Assembly (NCBI RefSeq): GCF_001468135.1
Contig: NZ_LNYU01000054.1
Span: 91,086 to 155,085 of the forward strand
Origin: Legionella santicrucis
GTDB taxonomy: Bacteria > Pseudomonadota > Gammaproteobacteria > Legionellales > Legionellaceae
DNA length: 64,000 nucleotides
Direction: 5' to 3'
Shown here: piece by piece, positions 18,940 through 26,795 of the stretch
Position numbering within the stretch: the stretch's first letter is position 1
How the letters are laid out: the number at the start of each line of letters is the position of its first letter
Notes under the pieces: generated by a model
What the model was told of the DNA's origin: nothing
Seen by the model: only the letters and a program-made list of their open reading frames with translations
Databases searched by the model: none
Translations under genes and position numbers: made by a program

Positions 18940-19823
18940 CACCAAGATTTACCGGTTGCAGGTTCCGTGATACTCATTTCTGTAAATCCATTGCGACAGC
19001 CGGCAATCGATTCGGCTTCATGCATTAAGTCATAGATAGTTTCATCCAGATCCTTATCACTGGTATAGGGAATTTTAAGACTGTATTCCCATCCATCCTT
19101 GTCTTTTTTCACCATATCAAAGGCTGAAAAGCAGTATTGCTCGATTTGCCGCCTGGATTCATTTTTTCCACGCACAAACTTATTGTTGTTTTCTACGCGC
19201 AGCCAAACTTCAACCACGGCAATTTTTTGAGTTCCCTGGCTGCCTGGAATTGATTTTTCTGGATTATCCTGTCGTTGGGTTTTAAGAATACGATAAACAC
19301 TGGCAATACCCATATTAAGTTTTTTAGCAATAGCGGTGCGTGTGTATCCCTGATTGATTAACTCCATGACCTCATTAGTTTTTGAGCGTGCTGTGGGTTT
19401 TCTCCCTTTGTATTTGCCTTCGCGTTTTGCGCGCTCAATACCTTCCAGTTGCCGCTCACGGCGAAGGTTGGTTTCAAACTCAGCAAAGACACCCAGCATA
19501 TCCAAAAAGAATTTACCTGAGGCATTAGAGGTATCCACAGGTTGCTCCAATGCTTTTAGGTGGATCTCTTTCTCTTTTAAATAATGCAGTAAAGTCTGTA
19601 AATCCAGAATACTGCGGGTTAAGCGGTCAATTCGTGTAACTACCAAGGTATCGCCTTCACGAATATACTCCATGCATTCATCCAGTGCGGTTCGGTTTTT
19701 TTTTGAAGTACCACTTTTTTTCTCGGAAAAGATCTTTTTACATCCAGCGCATTTTAAAGCATCAAGTTGAATGTCCAAATTTTGGTCAATTGTAGATACG
19801 CGGGCATAACCAACAAGCGCCAT
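18939..19823 (-). CDS. Serine recombinase/resolvase with an extra C-terminal domain
   Basis: About 294 residues. Residues 1-140 form the resolvase catalytic domain, with the nucleophile in VGYARVSTIDQNLDIQ and conserved VTRIDRLTRS and FFLDMLGVFAEFETNLRRERQLEGI. An HTH_7 DNA-binding domain follows (TNEVMELINQGYTRTAIAKKLNMGIASVYRIL). The last about 95 residues (IAVVEVWLRVENNNKFVRGK to ITEPATGKSW) are not part of normal resolvases; they resemble small plasmid-borne proteins found beside WGR genes. The start MALVGYARVS at 19823 is preferred over MIGKFMA at 19838. It probably resolves co-integrates or inverts DNA. Confidence 0.8.
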   Translation of the reverse strand: MALVGYARVSTIDQNLDIQLDALKCAGCKKIFSEKKSGTSKKNRTALDECMEYIREGDTLVVTRIDRLTRSILDLQTLLHYLKEKEIHLKALEQPVDTSNASGKFFLDMLGVFAEFETNLRRERQLEGIERAKREGKYKGRKPTARSKTNEVMELINQGYTRTAIAKKLNMGIASVYRILKTQRQDNPEKSIPGSQGTQKIAVVEVWLRVENNNKFVRGKNESRRQIEQYCFSAFDMVKKDKDGWEYSLKIPYTSDKDLDETIYDLMHEAESIAGCRNGFTEMSITEPATGKSW

Positions 19824-19976
19824 GAATTTTCCTATCAATAATATTTAAAATTAGTGATAGTACATTATCATAAATAAAAATCAGATTCTATTGATATGAA
19901 AAACAAGGGATTTAAAGGCAAGGCAAAATTTATCACAAGGGTGTACTTTATTGATAGCCCATATAAAATAGAAAAA

Positions 19977-20005
19977 TTGAAAATGTAATGCATTTGTTAT
20001 ACAAT
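19977..20005 (+). promoter_or_regulatory. Predicted sigma-70 promoter of the relB-type operon
   Basis: TTGAAA (19977-19982), a 17-base spacer and TACAAT (20000-20005) precede the antitoxin ATG by about 30 bases. The -10 region overlaps a small inverted repeat (TTGT-TAT-ACAA), a possible operator for the RelB-type antitoxin. Confidence 0.5.
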
Positions 20006-20035
20006 TAAAATATCAGTATTTTGGGAGTTACTAAG

Positions 20036-20296
20036 ATGAATAAGGCGGCAACAATTAATGCTCGTATTGAGCCTGCTCTTAAAATGCAGGCAGAAGCGAT
20101 TTTGCATAAGGTAGGCTTATCTACAGCCGAGGCGATTCGACTGTTCTATAGCCAGGTCTGTCTCCAAAATGGCCTGCCTTTTGAGGTAAAAATACCGAAC
20201 AAAGAGACAAGAGAGGCCATGGCAGAGCTGGAATCAGGAAAAGGCGAGCGATTTAAAACAATGAAGGATGTATGGGATTCTGTAGATAATGCTTGA
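20036..20296 (+). CDS. RelB/DinJ-family antitoxin
   Basis: 86 residues. The N-terminus (NKAATINARIEPALKMQAEAILHKVGLSTAEAIRLFYSQV) is the RelB/DinJ ribbon-helix-helix. The C-terminus should neutralise the toxin encoded next. GGGAG eight bases before the ATG fixes the start at 20036 rather than 20021. Overlaps the toxin gene by 8 bases. Confidence 0.88.
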   Translation: MNKAATINARIEPALKMQAEAILHKVGLSTAEAIRLFYSQVCLQNGLPFEVKIPNKETREAMAELESGKGERFKTMKDVWDSVDNA

Positions 20297-20570
20297 ATTA
20301 GAGTTGGCGACACAGTTTAAGCGTGATTTGAAAAAGATTACGAAGCAAGGGAAAAGAAGGACGCTCTTAGACTCTATTGTAGAGCAATTGCAAAAGGAAG
20401 AACCCCTGGATCCAAAGCATAAGGATCACAGTCTTTCCGTAAATTGGGATGGTTATCGTGAATGTCACATTACCCCCGATTGGTTATTAATTTATAAGAC
20501 CATTAAAGATGATCGCATACAATTGCTGCGATTATCACGAACAGGATCACATAGTGATTTGTTTGGGTGA
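20289..20570 (+). CDS. YafQ/RelE-family mRNA interferase toxin
   Basis: 93 residues with the YafQ pattern: ATQFKRDLKKITKQGK, LDPKHKDHSLSVNWDGYRECHITPDWLLIY and a C-terminal LLRLSRTGSHSDLF. The His/Asp residues near the end (SRTGSHSDLF) match the catalytic part of YafQ-type ribosome-dependent nucleases. Translationally coupled to the DinJ-type antitoxin in front. Confidence 0.88.
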   Translation: MLELELATQFKRDLKKITKQGKRRTLLDSIVEQLQKEEPLDPKHKDHSLSVNWDGYRECHITPDWLLIYKTIKDDRIQLLRLSRTGSHSDLFG

Positions 20571-20749
20571 GTTCTAAAGGTGTTACTCTCTGTCGCAATA
20601 CCGATCTCTATGGAATACGAATTAATCGAGATGATCTTTATTTTGAGATAAGCCGATACTTGTTCAACCAATTCAAAGGTTAGTAAAATAATCCCAACAA
20701 GTATTCTATCGAAATGCTGATTTTTATCTTTTTACCTAGTATGTAGTGC

Positions 20750-23248
20750 TCAGGTTTTTTTTGTTTTAAAAGCAGTTGTATAGTTGGCGATAATATCATT
20801 AGCCTCTAACTTGTATTGTGCCAGATGTTGTTTGACAGCTTGACTGTCTTCAAACTTATTTTCAGTGGCTATAGATCGTATAAATTTACGGGCGTTATTA
20901 ACTAGCTTTTCTAATAAGCTCTTATTTATTATTTTTATATTGTTACTTGGAGGACACGCATACTCAAAACAAGTAGATAAATGAATCATAATAGGTACAC
21001 ATTTAGCACCATTGCCATAATTATTATTAAACCAAATTTCAGAACCATTCAGCTGATTACAATCGTGTTTGCAAATAAAATCGGTGGTTGCACCATTTTT
21101 ACATTCAATAACTAAAAATTTTAAATCATCCAACAGCCAGAGATTATCTGGTCCTTTTCCATAATCATTTTCGGGGCGTTGGCCTATAAAGCCAAGAAGG
21201 TATGCTAACTCGTTAAAAGCATCCTCAAATATATTTGCAGTACCTTCACTAAATATAAGTTTTGAAAATACTCCCTCTGTATAGATAATAAGTTTGTTTC
21301 CATCTTTAAATTTGTCTTTTAAATAGGTAGAACATCGTATTGCTTGTGATCCTGTATGGGTTTTTAATGGTTTATAACTGATGCCTTCGATTGGTTTAAG
21401 AACTCTCAAATTATCAGAAATAGCGGATAGTTGGGTTTTTTGCGATTCCACCTTATCGTACTTGTTTATATACTCCGACATGTATTGTTTTAATACGCCT
21501 TTTAATAAAAGATCATCGGTTGAGTTATTGATTTCATGTAAAATTCTGTTTGCTGCTTCTTGTGGTTTCCCTGAGCGATCTAAATCGTAAGCTTCTCTTA
21601 AAGCGATTTTTATTGAGTCAGATGTATTTTTATTGGAGTAATTTAGGTTAGCCATAATACCTCTACTTAACTCAACCCATTGCGGGTCTCTTTTTAGACA
21701 GTAGTTTATTACGGATCTAATTTCCTCAACTCCTTTATCTTTTATTTGATCTGCTACCCTTTCTGACAATTCTAGTTGAGCCTTTGTCGCCGGTGAAAAT
21801 AGTTCTAAAGTTTCGCCCGTATAAAGCTGAGAAGTAAGATCTTTTCCCATAAGAAAAATGACGCAATAATCATCATTAGATCTAACACCTCTCCCCATCC
21901 CCTGTTCTACTTTATGAACGATTTGATTTACTTTGTTCGAACTACCCGCAAGCTCGCTCTGGCGAATTTTATCAATATTATTTCGAGCGGCTGGTAATCC
22001 ATCTATAACTAACAATCGACAAGCATTTTCGGGCAAATCAATCCCATCATATTTGTTAACTAAAATTGTTAAGCCAATATGAGTTGTTTTAAGTTGTTCA
22101 ACTCCTTGAAGGATAGTGTCTTTTTTTAAAATGAGATCAGCTGCATCCTCCCAAAACTCCAATCGTTTGTTAGATGGGACAATAACTACCACGTTATATT
22201 CTTTGGATAATTTCAAACATAATTCTTTAACATCACTATCAAACATATTTGTGTTGAGAGCTTGTGGTAATAGGATTAATCGATCACCTACATCTCCCGC
22301 TGAATCTGGAGTGATAGGGTTATTAAGATATTGAGAGCTAACACCAAAATGGGTCGTTAAGACGCTATCGTCTGATAATGTCGCGGTCATAAATATTTTT
22401 CTTGATGCATTACTAATAGAAGGAATCACATCAATTGGAATACAATTACTAGTAATTTCAATGGAATGCTTACTAATAACGCAACTGCATCGCTCTAAAT
22501 TTTCTTTTATTAATGGCCATTTAAATTTTATGTCTTCATGATTTTTGTTTTCAATTAAAACCTGCATTACCTTACTTAGATTTTCTTGCCAGTTCCAATA
22601 TGGGATCAGAATGTAAGCAAAGGGGTCTCCCGCTTCAATCTCCAAATATTTTGCTTCCGACTGCCTTTTCATTGCTTCTTCAAAAAGACTAAATAATTTT
22701 TTATATGCTGGGTTAGATGATGACACGTTCAAAGTGAATTGTTCTTCGACTGTGTTTACGCACGCATGAGCATCATCAATAAGGAGTGTCTTAATGGGTA
22801 TTTTTGCTCCCTCATCGCCAACACCAAATACTGATTTCCCGTTAATTAATTTATATATATTAGTTACTAGAATTGCTTTTCCTTTTAAAAAACTCTCATT
22901 TTCAGGGTTATCAACGGCATTTAATCCAAGATCTTTGGCTTCGGATAACACTTGTTCTACTAAAAAATTATCTGGAACTATATAAACTACAGGCCCTTTC
23001 TTCTCATTCAAGCAACTTTTTAAAATTAAAAGGCCAACCACTGTTTTACCGCCACCAGTATTCATTTTTATAACCAGGTTGCGTTCTTCTTTGCGGTCAA
23101 ACCATTTGCTCCATACTTGAGATTGCACATCGCGGGGGTAATGGAATTTGTTTGGTTTTTTATTTGGTAAGGCGCTAAAAATTTCTCTTGGCTTTAAGAC
23201 TGTATCAACAGTTTGTCCTGTACTCAGTTTGGAAAAATCTAATGCCAT
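20750..23248 (-). CDS. SF2 helicase fused to a C-terminal PD-(D/E)XK nuclease (candidate defence protein)
   Basis: 832 residues. The helicase part has motif I NTGGGKT (64-69), motif II DDAH (158-161), MTATL as motif III and QGMGRGVR as motif VI, as in DEAD/DEAH and DinG-like enzymes. Near the C-terminus a restriction-nuclease core is visible: an N-terminal Glu helix (FEDAFNELAYLLGF), GPDNLW with Asp 701, VIECKNG with Glu 715 and Lys 717, and a following Gln (CNQLNG). Helicase-nuclease fusions are frequent in anti-phage and anti-plasmid systems. It lies 48 bases downstream of higA and may share that operon. AAGGAT precedes the ATG. The defence role is inference. Confidence 0.8.
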   Translation of the reverse strand: MALDFSKLSTGQTVDTVLKPREIFSALPNKKPNKFHYPRDVQSQVWSKWFDRKEERNLVIKMNTGGGKTVVGLLILKSCLNEKKGPVVYIVPDNFLVEQVLSEAKDLGLNAVDNPENESFLKGKAILVTNIYKLINGKSVFGVGDEGAKIPIKTLLIDDAHACVNTVEEQFTLNVSSSNPAYKKLFSLFEEAMKRQSEAKYLEIEAGDPFAYILIPYWNWQENLSKVMQVLIENKNHEDIKFKWPLIKENLERCSCVISKHSIEITSNCIPIDVIPSISNASRKIFMTATLSDDSVLTTHFGVSSQYLNNPITPDSAGDVGDRLILLPQALNTNMFDSDVKELCLKLSKEYNVVVIVPSNKRLEFWEDAADLILKKDTILQGVEQLKTTHIGLTILVNKYDGIDLPENACRLLVIDGLPAARNNIDKIRQSELAGSSNKVNQIVHKVEQGMGRGVRSNDDYCVIFLMGKDLTSQLYTGETLELFSPATKAQLELSERVADQIKDKGVEEIRSVINYCLKRDPQWVELSRGIMANLNYSNKNTSDSIKIALREAYDLDRSGKPQEAANRILHEINNSTDDLLLKGVLKQYMSEYINKYDKVESQKTQLSAISDNLRVLKPIEGISYKPLKTHTGSQAIRCSTYLKDKFKDGNKLIIYTEGVFSKLIFSEGTANIFEDAFNELAYLLGFIGQRPENDYGKGPDNLWLLDDLKFLVIECKNGATTDFICKHDCNQLNGSEIWFNNNYGNGAKCVPIMIHLSTCFEYACPPSNNIKIINKSLLEKLVNNARKFIRSIATENKFEDSQAVKQHLAQYKLEANDIIANYTTAFKTKKT

Positions 23249-23296
23249 TTTATATCCTTTAAAAAGTACTGTTATTTGATGTTGGCCAAATGTTTA

Positions 23297-23587
23297 TTAG
23301 GCTTGTAATTGCAATTTTAAGTGCATGTTGAGCGCATCAGCGACCTTTACCAACGTTTCTAATGAGGGAATAAAGGAGCTATTGCCGCTTTCAAGACGAG
23401 AAATAACCGATTGCTTGGTTCCAATTTTATTGGCCAACTCGGATTGAGTCATATGCCGCTTTTTACGGGCATTCACAATCATGACGGCAATGTTATTAAT
23501 GATTTGCTCACGCTCATAGTGCTTGGCAAATTCTTCGTCCTTATTGATTTTGTCGTCAATAAACTCATTTAAGGTAAGTGCTTTCAT
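23297..23587 (-). CDS. HigA-type XRE-family antitoxin
   Basis: 96 residues. A helical N-terminal part is followed by an HTH_3 domain (AVMIVNARKKRHMTQSELANKIGTKQSVISRLESG) and a tail LETLVKVADALNMHLKLQL. It binds its own promoter and inhibits the HigB-type toxin encoded upstream, which it overlaps by 23 bases. GAGG precedes the ATG. The helicase-nuclease gene follows closely. Confidence 0.88.
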   Translation of the reverse strand: MKALTLNEFIDDKINKDEEFAKHYEREQIINNIAVMIVNARKKRHMTQSELANKIGTKQSVISRLESGNSSFIPSLETLVKVADALNMHLKLQLQA

Positions 23588-23918
23588 GGTCGTATACCTC
23601 CATCATTCGTTTTTCAGCCAGTTCAATTTCTTGCTTTGGCGCTTTTTGTGACTGCTTTTTGTAAGCATGTAAAAGAACAATGATTTCCTTTTGAATACAC
23701 ACATAAAAAAAACGATAACCACTGCGTGATGTTTTAATCTTAATTTCCCAAAGCGAGCCTTTTATTTGCCTGAATTGTACCCTTGGGCTATCAAAACCAA
23801 GCTCTTCAACATTCTTTAAACAACCGGCAAGTCGCGCGATTTCATCGGATGGCAAATCATTTAGGAATTCCGCCACAGGGTTTTTGCCTGATTGTTTTTG
23901 GTAAAATTTTATTCTCAT
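23565..23918 (-). CDS. HigB/Gp49-type RelE-like toxin
   Basis: 117 residues with the phage Gp49/HigB pattern: NPVAEFLNDLPSDEIARLAGCLKNVEELG, VQFRQIKGSLWEIKIKTSRSGYRFFYVC and LLHAYKKQSQKAPKQEIELAEKRM. The basic and aromatic residues of the last two segments form the ribosome-dependent mRNA cleavage site. The toxin comes first, as in higBA loci. A weak ribosome site suggests low translation. Confidence 0.88.
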   Translation of the reverse strand: MRIKFYQKQSGKNPVAEFLNDLPSDEIARLAGCLKNVEELGFDSPRVQFRQIKGSLWEIKIKTSRSGYRFFYVCIQKEIIVLLHAYKKQSQKAPKQEIELAEKRMMEVYDHESTYLK

Positions 23919-23956
23919 AGTAATTTATAGCATAAATGTGATATTTTGGAAAGTCT

Positions 23957-24775
23957 TTAACTAAAGTCTGTCATGGAATTTAGTTTGCTGCTTAACATTT
24001 CGGAGTTATTCAAAGACCCTAATTTATCGAGTAATTCCTTGATTGGCCTATTATTTTTTAGTGAAGGAGTCGCCCACAAAAACAAGATATCGTTATCAGA
24101 TAATATTTTTTGCACAATATCTGGTTTTTCTTCCAGTAAAATCTCTATGGCACAAGATACTAACCATTTGGAGGTTGATAAATCACCTTTTGCGATTTCT
24201 TCAATGGTTTTCGGAGAAATACTTTTATCTTTATTAAAAAGGACTATGGATTTTTGGTGCAGTTTTTCTGATTTATTATGAATGGACAATAATTCAGAGA
24301 ATACCGCTTGTATTTTTAAGGAAACATCCGATTTTACATTTTCAGATAGTCCGAGTTGATTAAGGAGCATCAGGGCTTGCTGCTTTTTGTCATCAGGAAG
24401 GCTTGCTGTCTTGATTTTAAGCTGCCCAATGGCTGCACTAATCATGGCATCATAAACATTTAAGTTGATGTCTTCCTCAGAGCATAGCTTGCTTATTTCA
24501 TCTATAGTACCTATAAAACTGTTGGGTAATTTGATTCTAAAATCTTTTTGTTCGGACAGAGCCTTTGTAGAAAAGTAATGCTCAATAGCCGACATATTGT
24601 TCATATAATGCTTTAATTCAATGGTTTCTTCTGGGCTTAATTTATTCCAGGCATCAAATTCATCACAGTTATTGGCTTGAAATGAACCATAGGTTGTTTT
24701 TTTATCTGCTGATTGCACATGAACTCTAGGGGGTTTATTCATGTTTGCCTTAACGGCAAATGATAATTTTTTCAT
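23957..24775 (-). CDS. Hypothetical protein in the 107aa-higBA-helicase operon
   Basis: 272 mostly alpha-helical residues, no signal peptide or membrane helix. The N-terminus (MKKLSFAVKANMNKPPRVHV) and a middle segment (LPNSFIGTIDEISKLCSEED) show no family I know. A strong ribosome site (GAGGTGA) precedes the ATG. It sits between the 107-residue gene and higB on the same strand with short gaps, so it is probably co-transcribed from the leader promoter at 25195-25223. Confidence 0.6.
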   Translation of the reverse strand: MKKLSFAVKANMNKPPRVHVQSADKKTTYGSFQANNCDEFDAWNKLSPEETIELKHYMNNMSAIEHYFSTKALSEQKDFRIKLPNSFIGTIDEISKLCSEEDINLNVYDAMISAAIGQLKIKTASLPDDKKQQALMLLNQLGLSENVKSDVSLKIQAVFSELLSIHNKSEKLHQKSIVLFNKDKSISPKTIEEIAKGDLSTSKWLVSCAIEILLEEKPDIVQKILSDNDILFLWATPSLKNNRPIKELLDKLGSLNNSEMLSSKLNSMTDFS

Positions 24776-24827
24776 TAAATCACCTCAAATGATTTCTAGC
24801 CCCCAGCGATTGGAGGCTGGATAAGGT

Positions 24828-25151
24828 TTAATATTTATAGTTTGGTATTCTTTCGATTATATTATCAATGAACTCAACGAGTTGATCGCAATAAACCCCT
24901 TCTATCGCCTCATATGCAGAAACAGGATGCTTAAGCATCTCTGGAACTGTTTTATTTGAATAAAAAGTAATGTTATACAAATCATGTGCCTCATCCAATG
25001 TGATGCATACAAACCCATTGAGGCGGTGTGCATGAACTCGTATTGCAAGCATTGTATTGGATACTTTATACCATTTGGACACACCCCACGACCAGACGAT
25101 CGCTTTATTTGTGTGCAGTAATTGGCGTTGGATAATTTCTGGAATAGTCAT
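24828..25151 (-). CDS. Hypothetical protein paired divergently with DUF932
   Basis: 107 soluble residues (begins MTIPEIIQRQLLHTNKAIVWSWG; contains HRLNGFVCITLDEAHDLYNITF). No known domain. What stands out is its 5-prime leader: the 23 bases before the start region are an exact inverted copy of the leader of the divergent DUF932 gene, including the GGAG ribosome site. Both proteins are therefore likely to be made together. Probably an accessory gene of the mobile element. Confidence 0.6.
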   Translation of the reverse strand: MTIPEIIQRQLLHTNKAIVWSWGVSKWYKVSNTMLAIRVHAHRLNGFVCITLDEAHDLYNITFYSNKTVPEMLKHPVSAYEAIEGVYCDQLVEFIDNIIERIPNYKY

Positions 25152-25154
25152 GCT

Positions 25155-25177
25155 GTTCTCCTATGTTTTTACTATTG
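25155..25177 (-). repeat. Leader repeat, left copy (5-prime UTR with ribosome site)
   Basis: A 23-base sequence that is the exact reverse complement of 25315-25337. It lies in the predicted 5-prime UTR of the 107-residue gene, starts about 17 bases after the -10 box, and contains the ribosome site (CATAGGAGAAC). With the next bases up to the ATG the match is 27 of 28. Confidence 0.9.
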
Positions 25178-25194
25178 GTCACTAAGACAAGAAC

Positions 25195-25223
25195 AGTATA
25201 ACAAGTGCATCTTAAAATATCAA
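25195..25223 (-). promoter_or_regulatory. Predicted promoter of the 107-residue gene
   Basis: On the minus strand TTGATA (25218-25223), a 17-base spacer and TATACT (25195-25200). It points leftward into the leader repeat. Confidence 0.55.
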
Positions 25224-25267
25224 CATTTGTAATAAATAAAGTTTATAAAGAAAATTTATAAATAATT

Positions 25268-25296
25268 TTGACCTTGGGTCGGTTTTTTGCGATACT
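25268..25296 (+). promoter_or_regulatory. Predicted promoter of the DUF932 gene
   Basis: TTGACC (25268-25273), a 17-base spacer and GATACT (25291-25296). The -10 to leader-repeat distance (18 bases) is nearly the same as on the opposite side (17 bases). Confidence 0.55.
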
Positions 25297-25314
25297 GTAT
25301 TTGTTCCTTGAGAA

Positions 25315-25337
25315 CAATAGTAAAAACATAGGAGAAC
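25315..25337 (+). repeat. Leader repeat, right copy (5-prime UTR with ribosome site)
   Basis: Exact inverted copy of 25155-25177, placed in the 5-prime UTR of the DUF932 gene and including its GGAG ribosome site. The AUAGGAGA core also fits a CsrA-type binding site. Confidence 0.9.
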
Positions 25338-25340
25338 AAC

Positions 25341-26144
25341 ATGTTACCAGTATTATCAAAAGATAAATTATTCAAATTAGCGCCATCCATATTCACACAA
25401 GCCAGCTCTTATAAAACGAGTACCAAGTACTCGCCCATTTCAACCGAGCAAATCATTGATAAATTAATGTCAGAAGGTTTTTTCCCCACTTGGGCAACCC
25501 AGACCAAAAGCCAGAACCAAGAAGCGAAAGTATTTGCAAAACACATGCTCCGTTTTCAACGCCATGATGTCCTGCAAAATAATCAGGGGCTTTATCCCGA
25601 ATTGGTTCTTATTAACTCTCATGATGGTTTGTCTTCTTATCGCTTAATGGCGGGTCTTTTTCGGGTTGTGTGCAGTAATGGAATGATCGCTGGACAAGCG
25701 TATAACGAAATTAGAATTAAACATCAGGGGGATGTTCTTGGGAATGTCATTGAAGGCACCTACAAAGTGATTGAGACAGCAAATAACATGCTTGATGTAT
25801 CCGATGATATGGCTTCCATTCACTTGAATGACGATGAAAAAATGATTTTTGCAGAAGCTGCTCACTCACTAAAATTCTCTGATACAGAGGGGGGTATTAT
25901 CGTTAATCCTAAGAGTTTATTGCAACCAAGGCGTTATGTAGATCAAAAAGATAATGATTTGTTTACCGTGTTTAATGTCCTGCAAGAAAACTTAATTAAA
26001 GGTGGGATCCGTGGCCATCGTTTAAATAAATACGGTTACACCACTCGAACCAAAACCAGAGAAGTAAAAGCCATTGATCAAAATGTGAAATTAAATCGTG
26101 CGTTATGGACTCTTACTGAAAAAATGATGGAAATAAAAAGATAA
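25341..26144 (+). CDS. DUF932 protein
   Basis: 267 residues. The middle part (PELVLINSHDGLSSYRLMAGLFRVVCSNGMIAGQ) is the hallmark of DUF932 proteins, common on plasmids, phages and genomic islands; their function is not established. No membrane helix. GGAGAAC lies five bases before the ATG. It is transcribed divergently from the 107-residue gene with a shared leader sequence, and an 87-residue gene follows after a hairpin. Confidence 0.85.
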   Translation: MLPVLSKDKLFKLAPSIFTQASSYKTSTKYSPISTEQIIDKLMSEGFFPTWATQTKSQNQEAKVFAKHMLRFQRHDVLQNNQGLYPELVLINSHDGLSSYRLMAGLFRVVCSNGMIAGQAYNEIRIKHQGDVLGNVIEGTYKVIETANNMLDVSDDMASIHLNDDEKMIFAEAAHSLKFSDTEGGIIVNPKSLLQPRRYVDQKDNDLFTVFNVLQENLIKGGIRGHRLNKYGYTTRTKTREVKAIDQNVKLNRALWTLTEKMMEIKR

Positions 26145-26153
26145 GCAGGCATT

Positions 26154-26183
26154 GATGAGCAAAGGAGTATTCCTTTGTTCATC
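26154..26183 (+). promoter_or_regulatory. Stable hairpin between the DUF932 and 87-aa genes
   Basis: GATGAGCAAAGGA and TCCTTTGTTCATC pair across a four-base loop (13 pairs, one G-U). No U-tract follows, so it is a poor terminator candidate. It could be a processing or stability element between the two genes. Confidence 0.5.
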
Positions 26184-26227
26184 ATTCTACGGATGACAAG
26201 CAAATCAATCAATTTTAAAGGACAATT

Positions 26228-26491
26228 ATGAAATTAAGATTATATCATGGACGCAATACCCCAGAACAAGAAATGGATGATTGGGGATTTGAAGGCGCAA
26301 CCCTTAATGATGTTGATGTGATTATATGGACTTATGGAGTACCAAGGATCTTTTTTGTTACTGAGAGCGCATTGAAGGAGGCCATGGATTTAACGGGGTG
26401 GGATGAATTAGGGAATGGTTTAGAAATGTGCGTTTATGAGGATTTAATCAAAACCAAAGAGGGATACTTTGGAGATTGGGAATTACTTTGA
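26228..26491 (+). CDS. Hypothetical small acidic protein (87 aa)
   Basis: 87 residues, acidic and Trp-rich (MDDWGFEGATLNDVDVIIWTYG; GYFGDWELL at the end), no signal or membrane helix. AAGGA precedes the ATG. It follows the DUF932 gene by 83 bases, across a hairpin, and is probably part of the same accessory unit. Family unknown to me. Confidence 0.6.
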   Translation: MKLRLYHGRNTPEQEMDDWGFEGATLNDVDVIIWTYGVPRIFFVTESALKEAMDLTGWDELGNGLEMCVYEDLIKTKEGYFGDWELL

Positions 26492-26511
26492 ATTGCAAGA
26501 GGTGTTTTTTG

Positions 26512-26793
26512 CTAGTCTTTATGCCTCATCTTGTTAGTTTTATACCTTGAATATGCTTTGATAATTAATAGAATGTTGATTGATAAGATCACCAAATAAT
26601 AAAAAATTTGGTGATCTAAAATAAGAACATCCAATTTGTTAATGATTACAGTTAAAGAGCTCTTTATGTAAGAAAAAATAGCTTTACTATTTATCAGAAA
26701 AACAATGAATAAAAGAAACGCCAACTTCCGTTTAATTAAAGAAAAACATAAGACTATAGAATGTGCTTTTATTTGAAGAGATCGAATATTCAT
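26512..26793 (-). CDS. Small membrane protein, unknown
   Basis: 93 residues with two strong hydrophobic segments (LAFLLFIVFLINSKAIFSYI and IFYYLVILSINILLIIKAY) and a basic tail. No known family. It starts within a few bases of the end of the upstream exported protein, so the two are coupled. Confidence 0.5.
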   Translation of the reverse strand: MNIRSLQIKAHSIVLCFSLIKRKLAFLLFIVFLINSKAIFSYIKSSLTVIINKLDVLILDHQIFYYLVILSINILLIIKAYSRYKTNKMRHKD

Positions 26794-26795
26794 TT

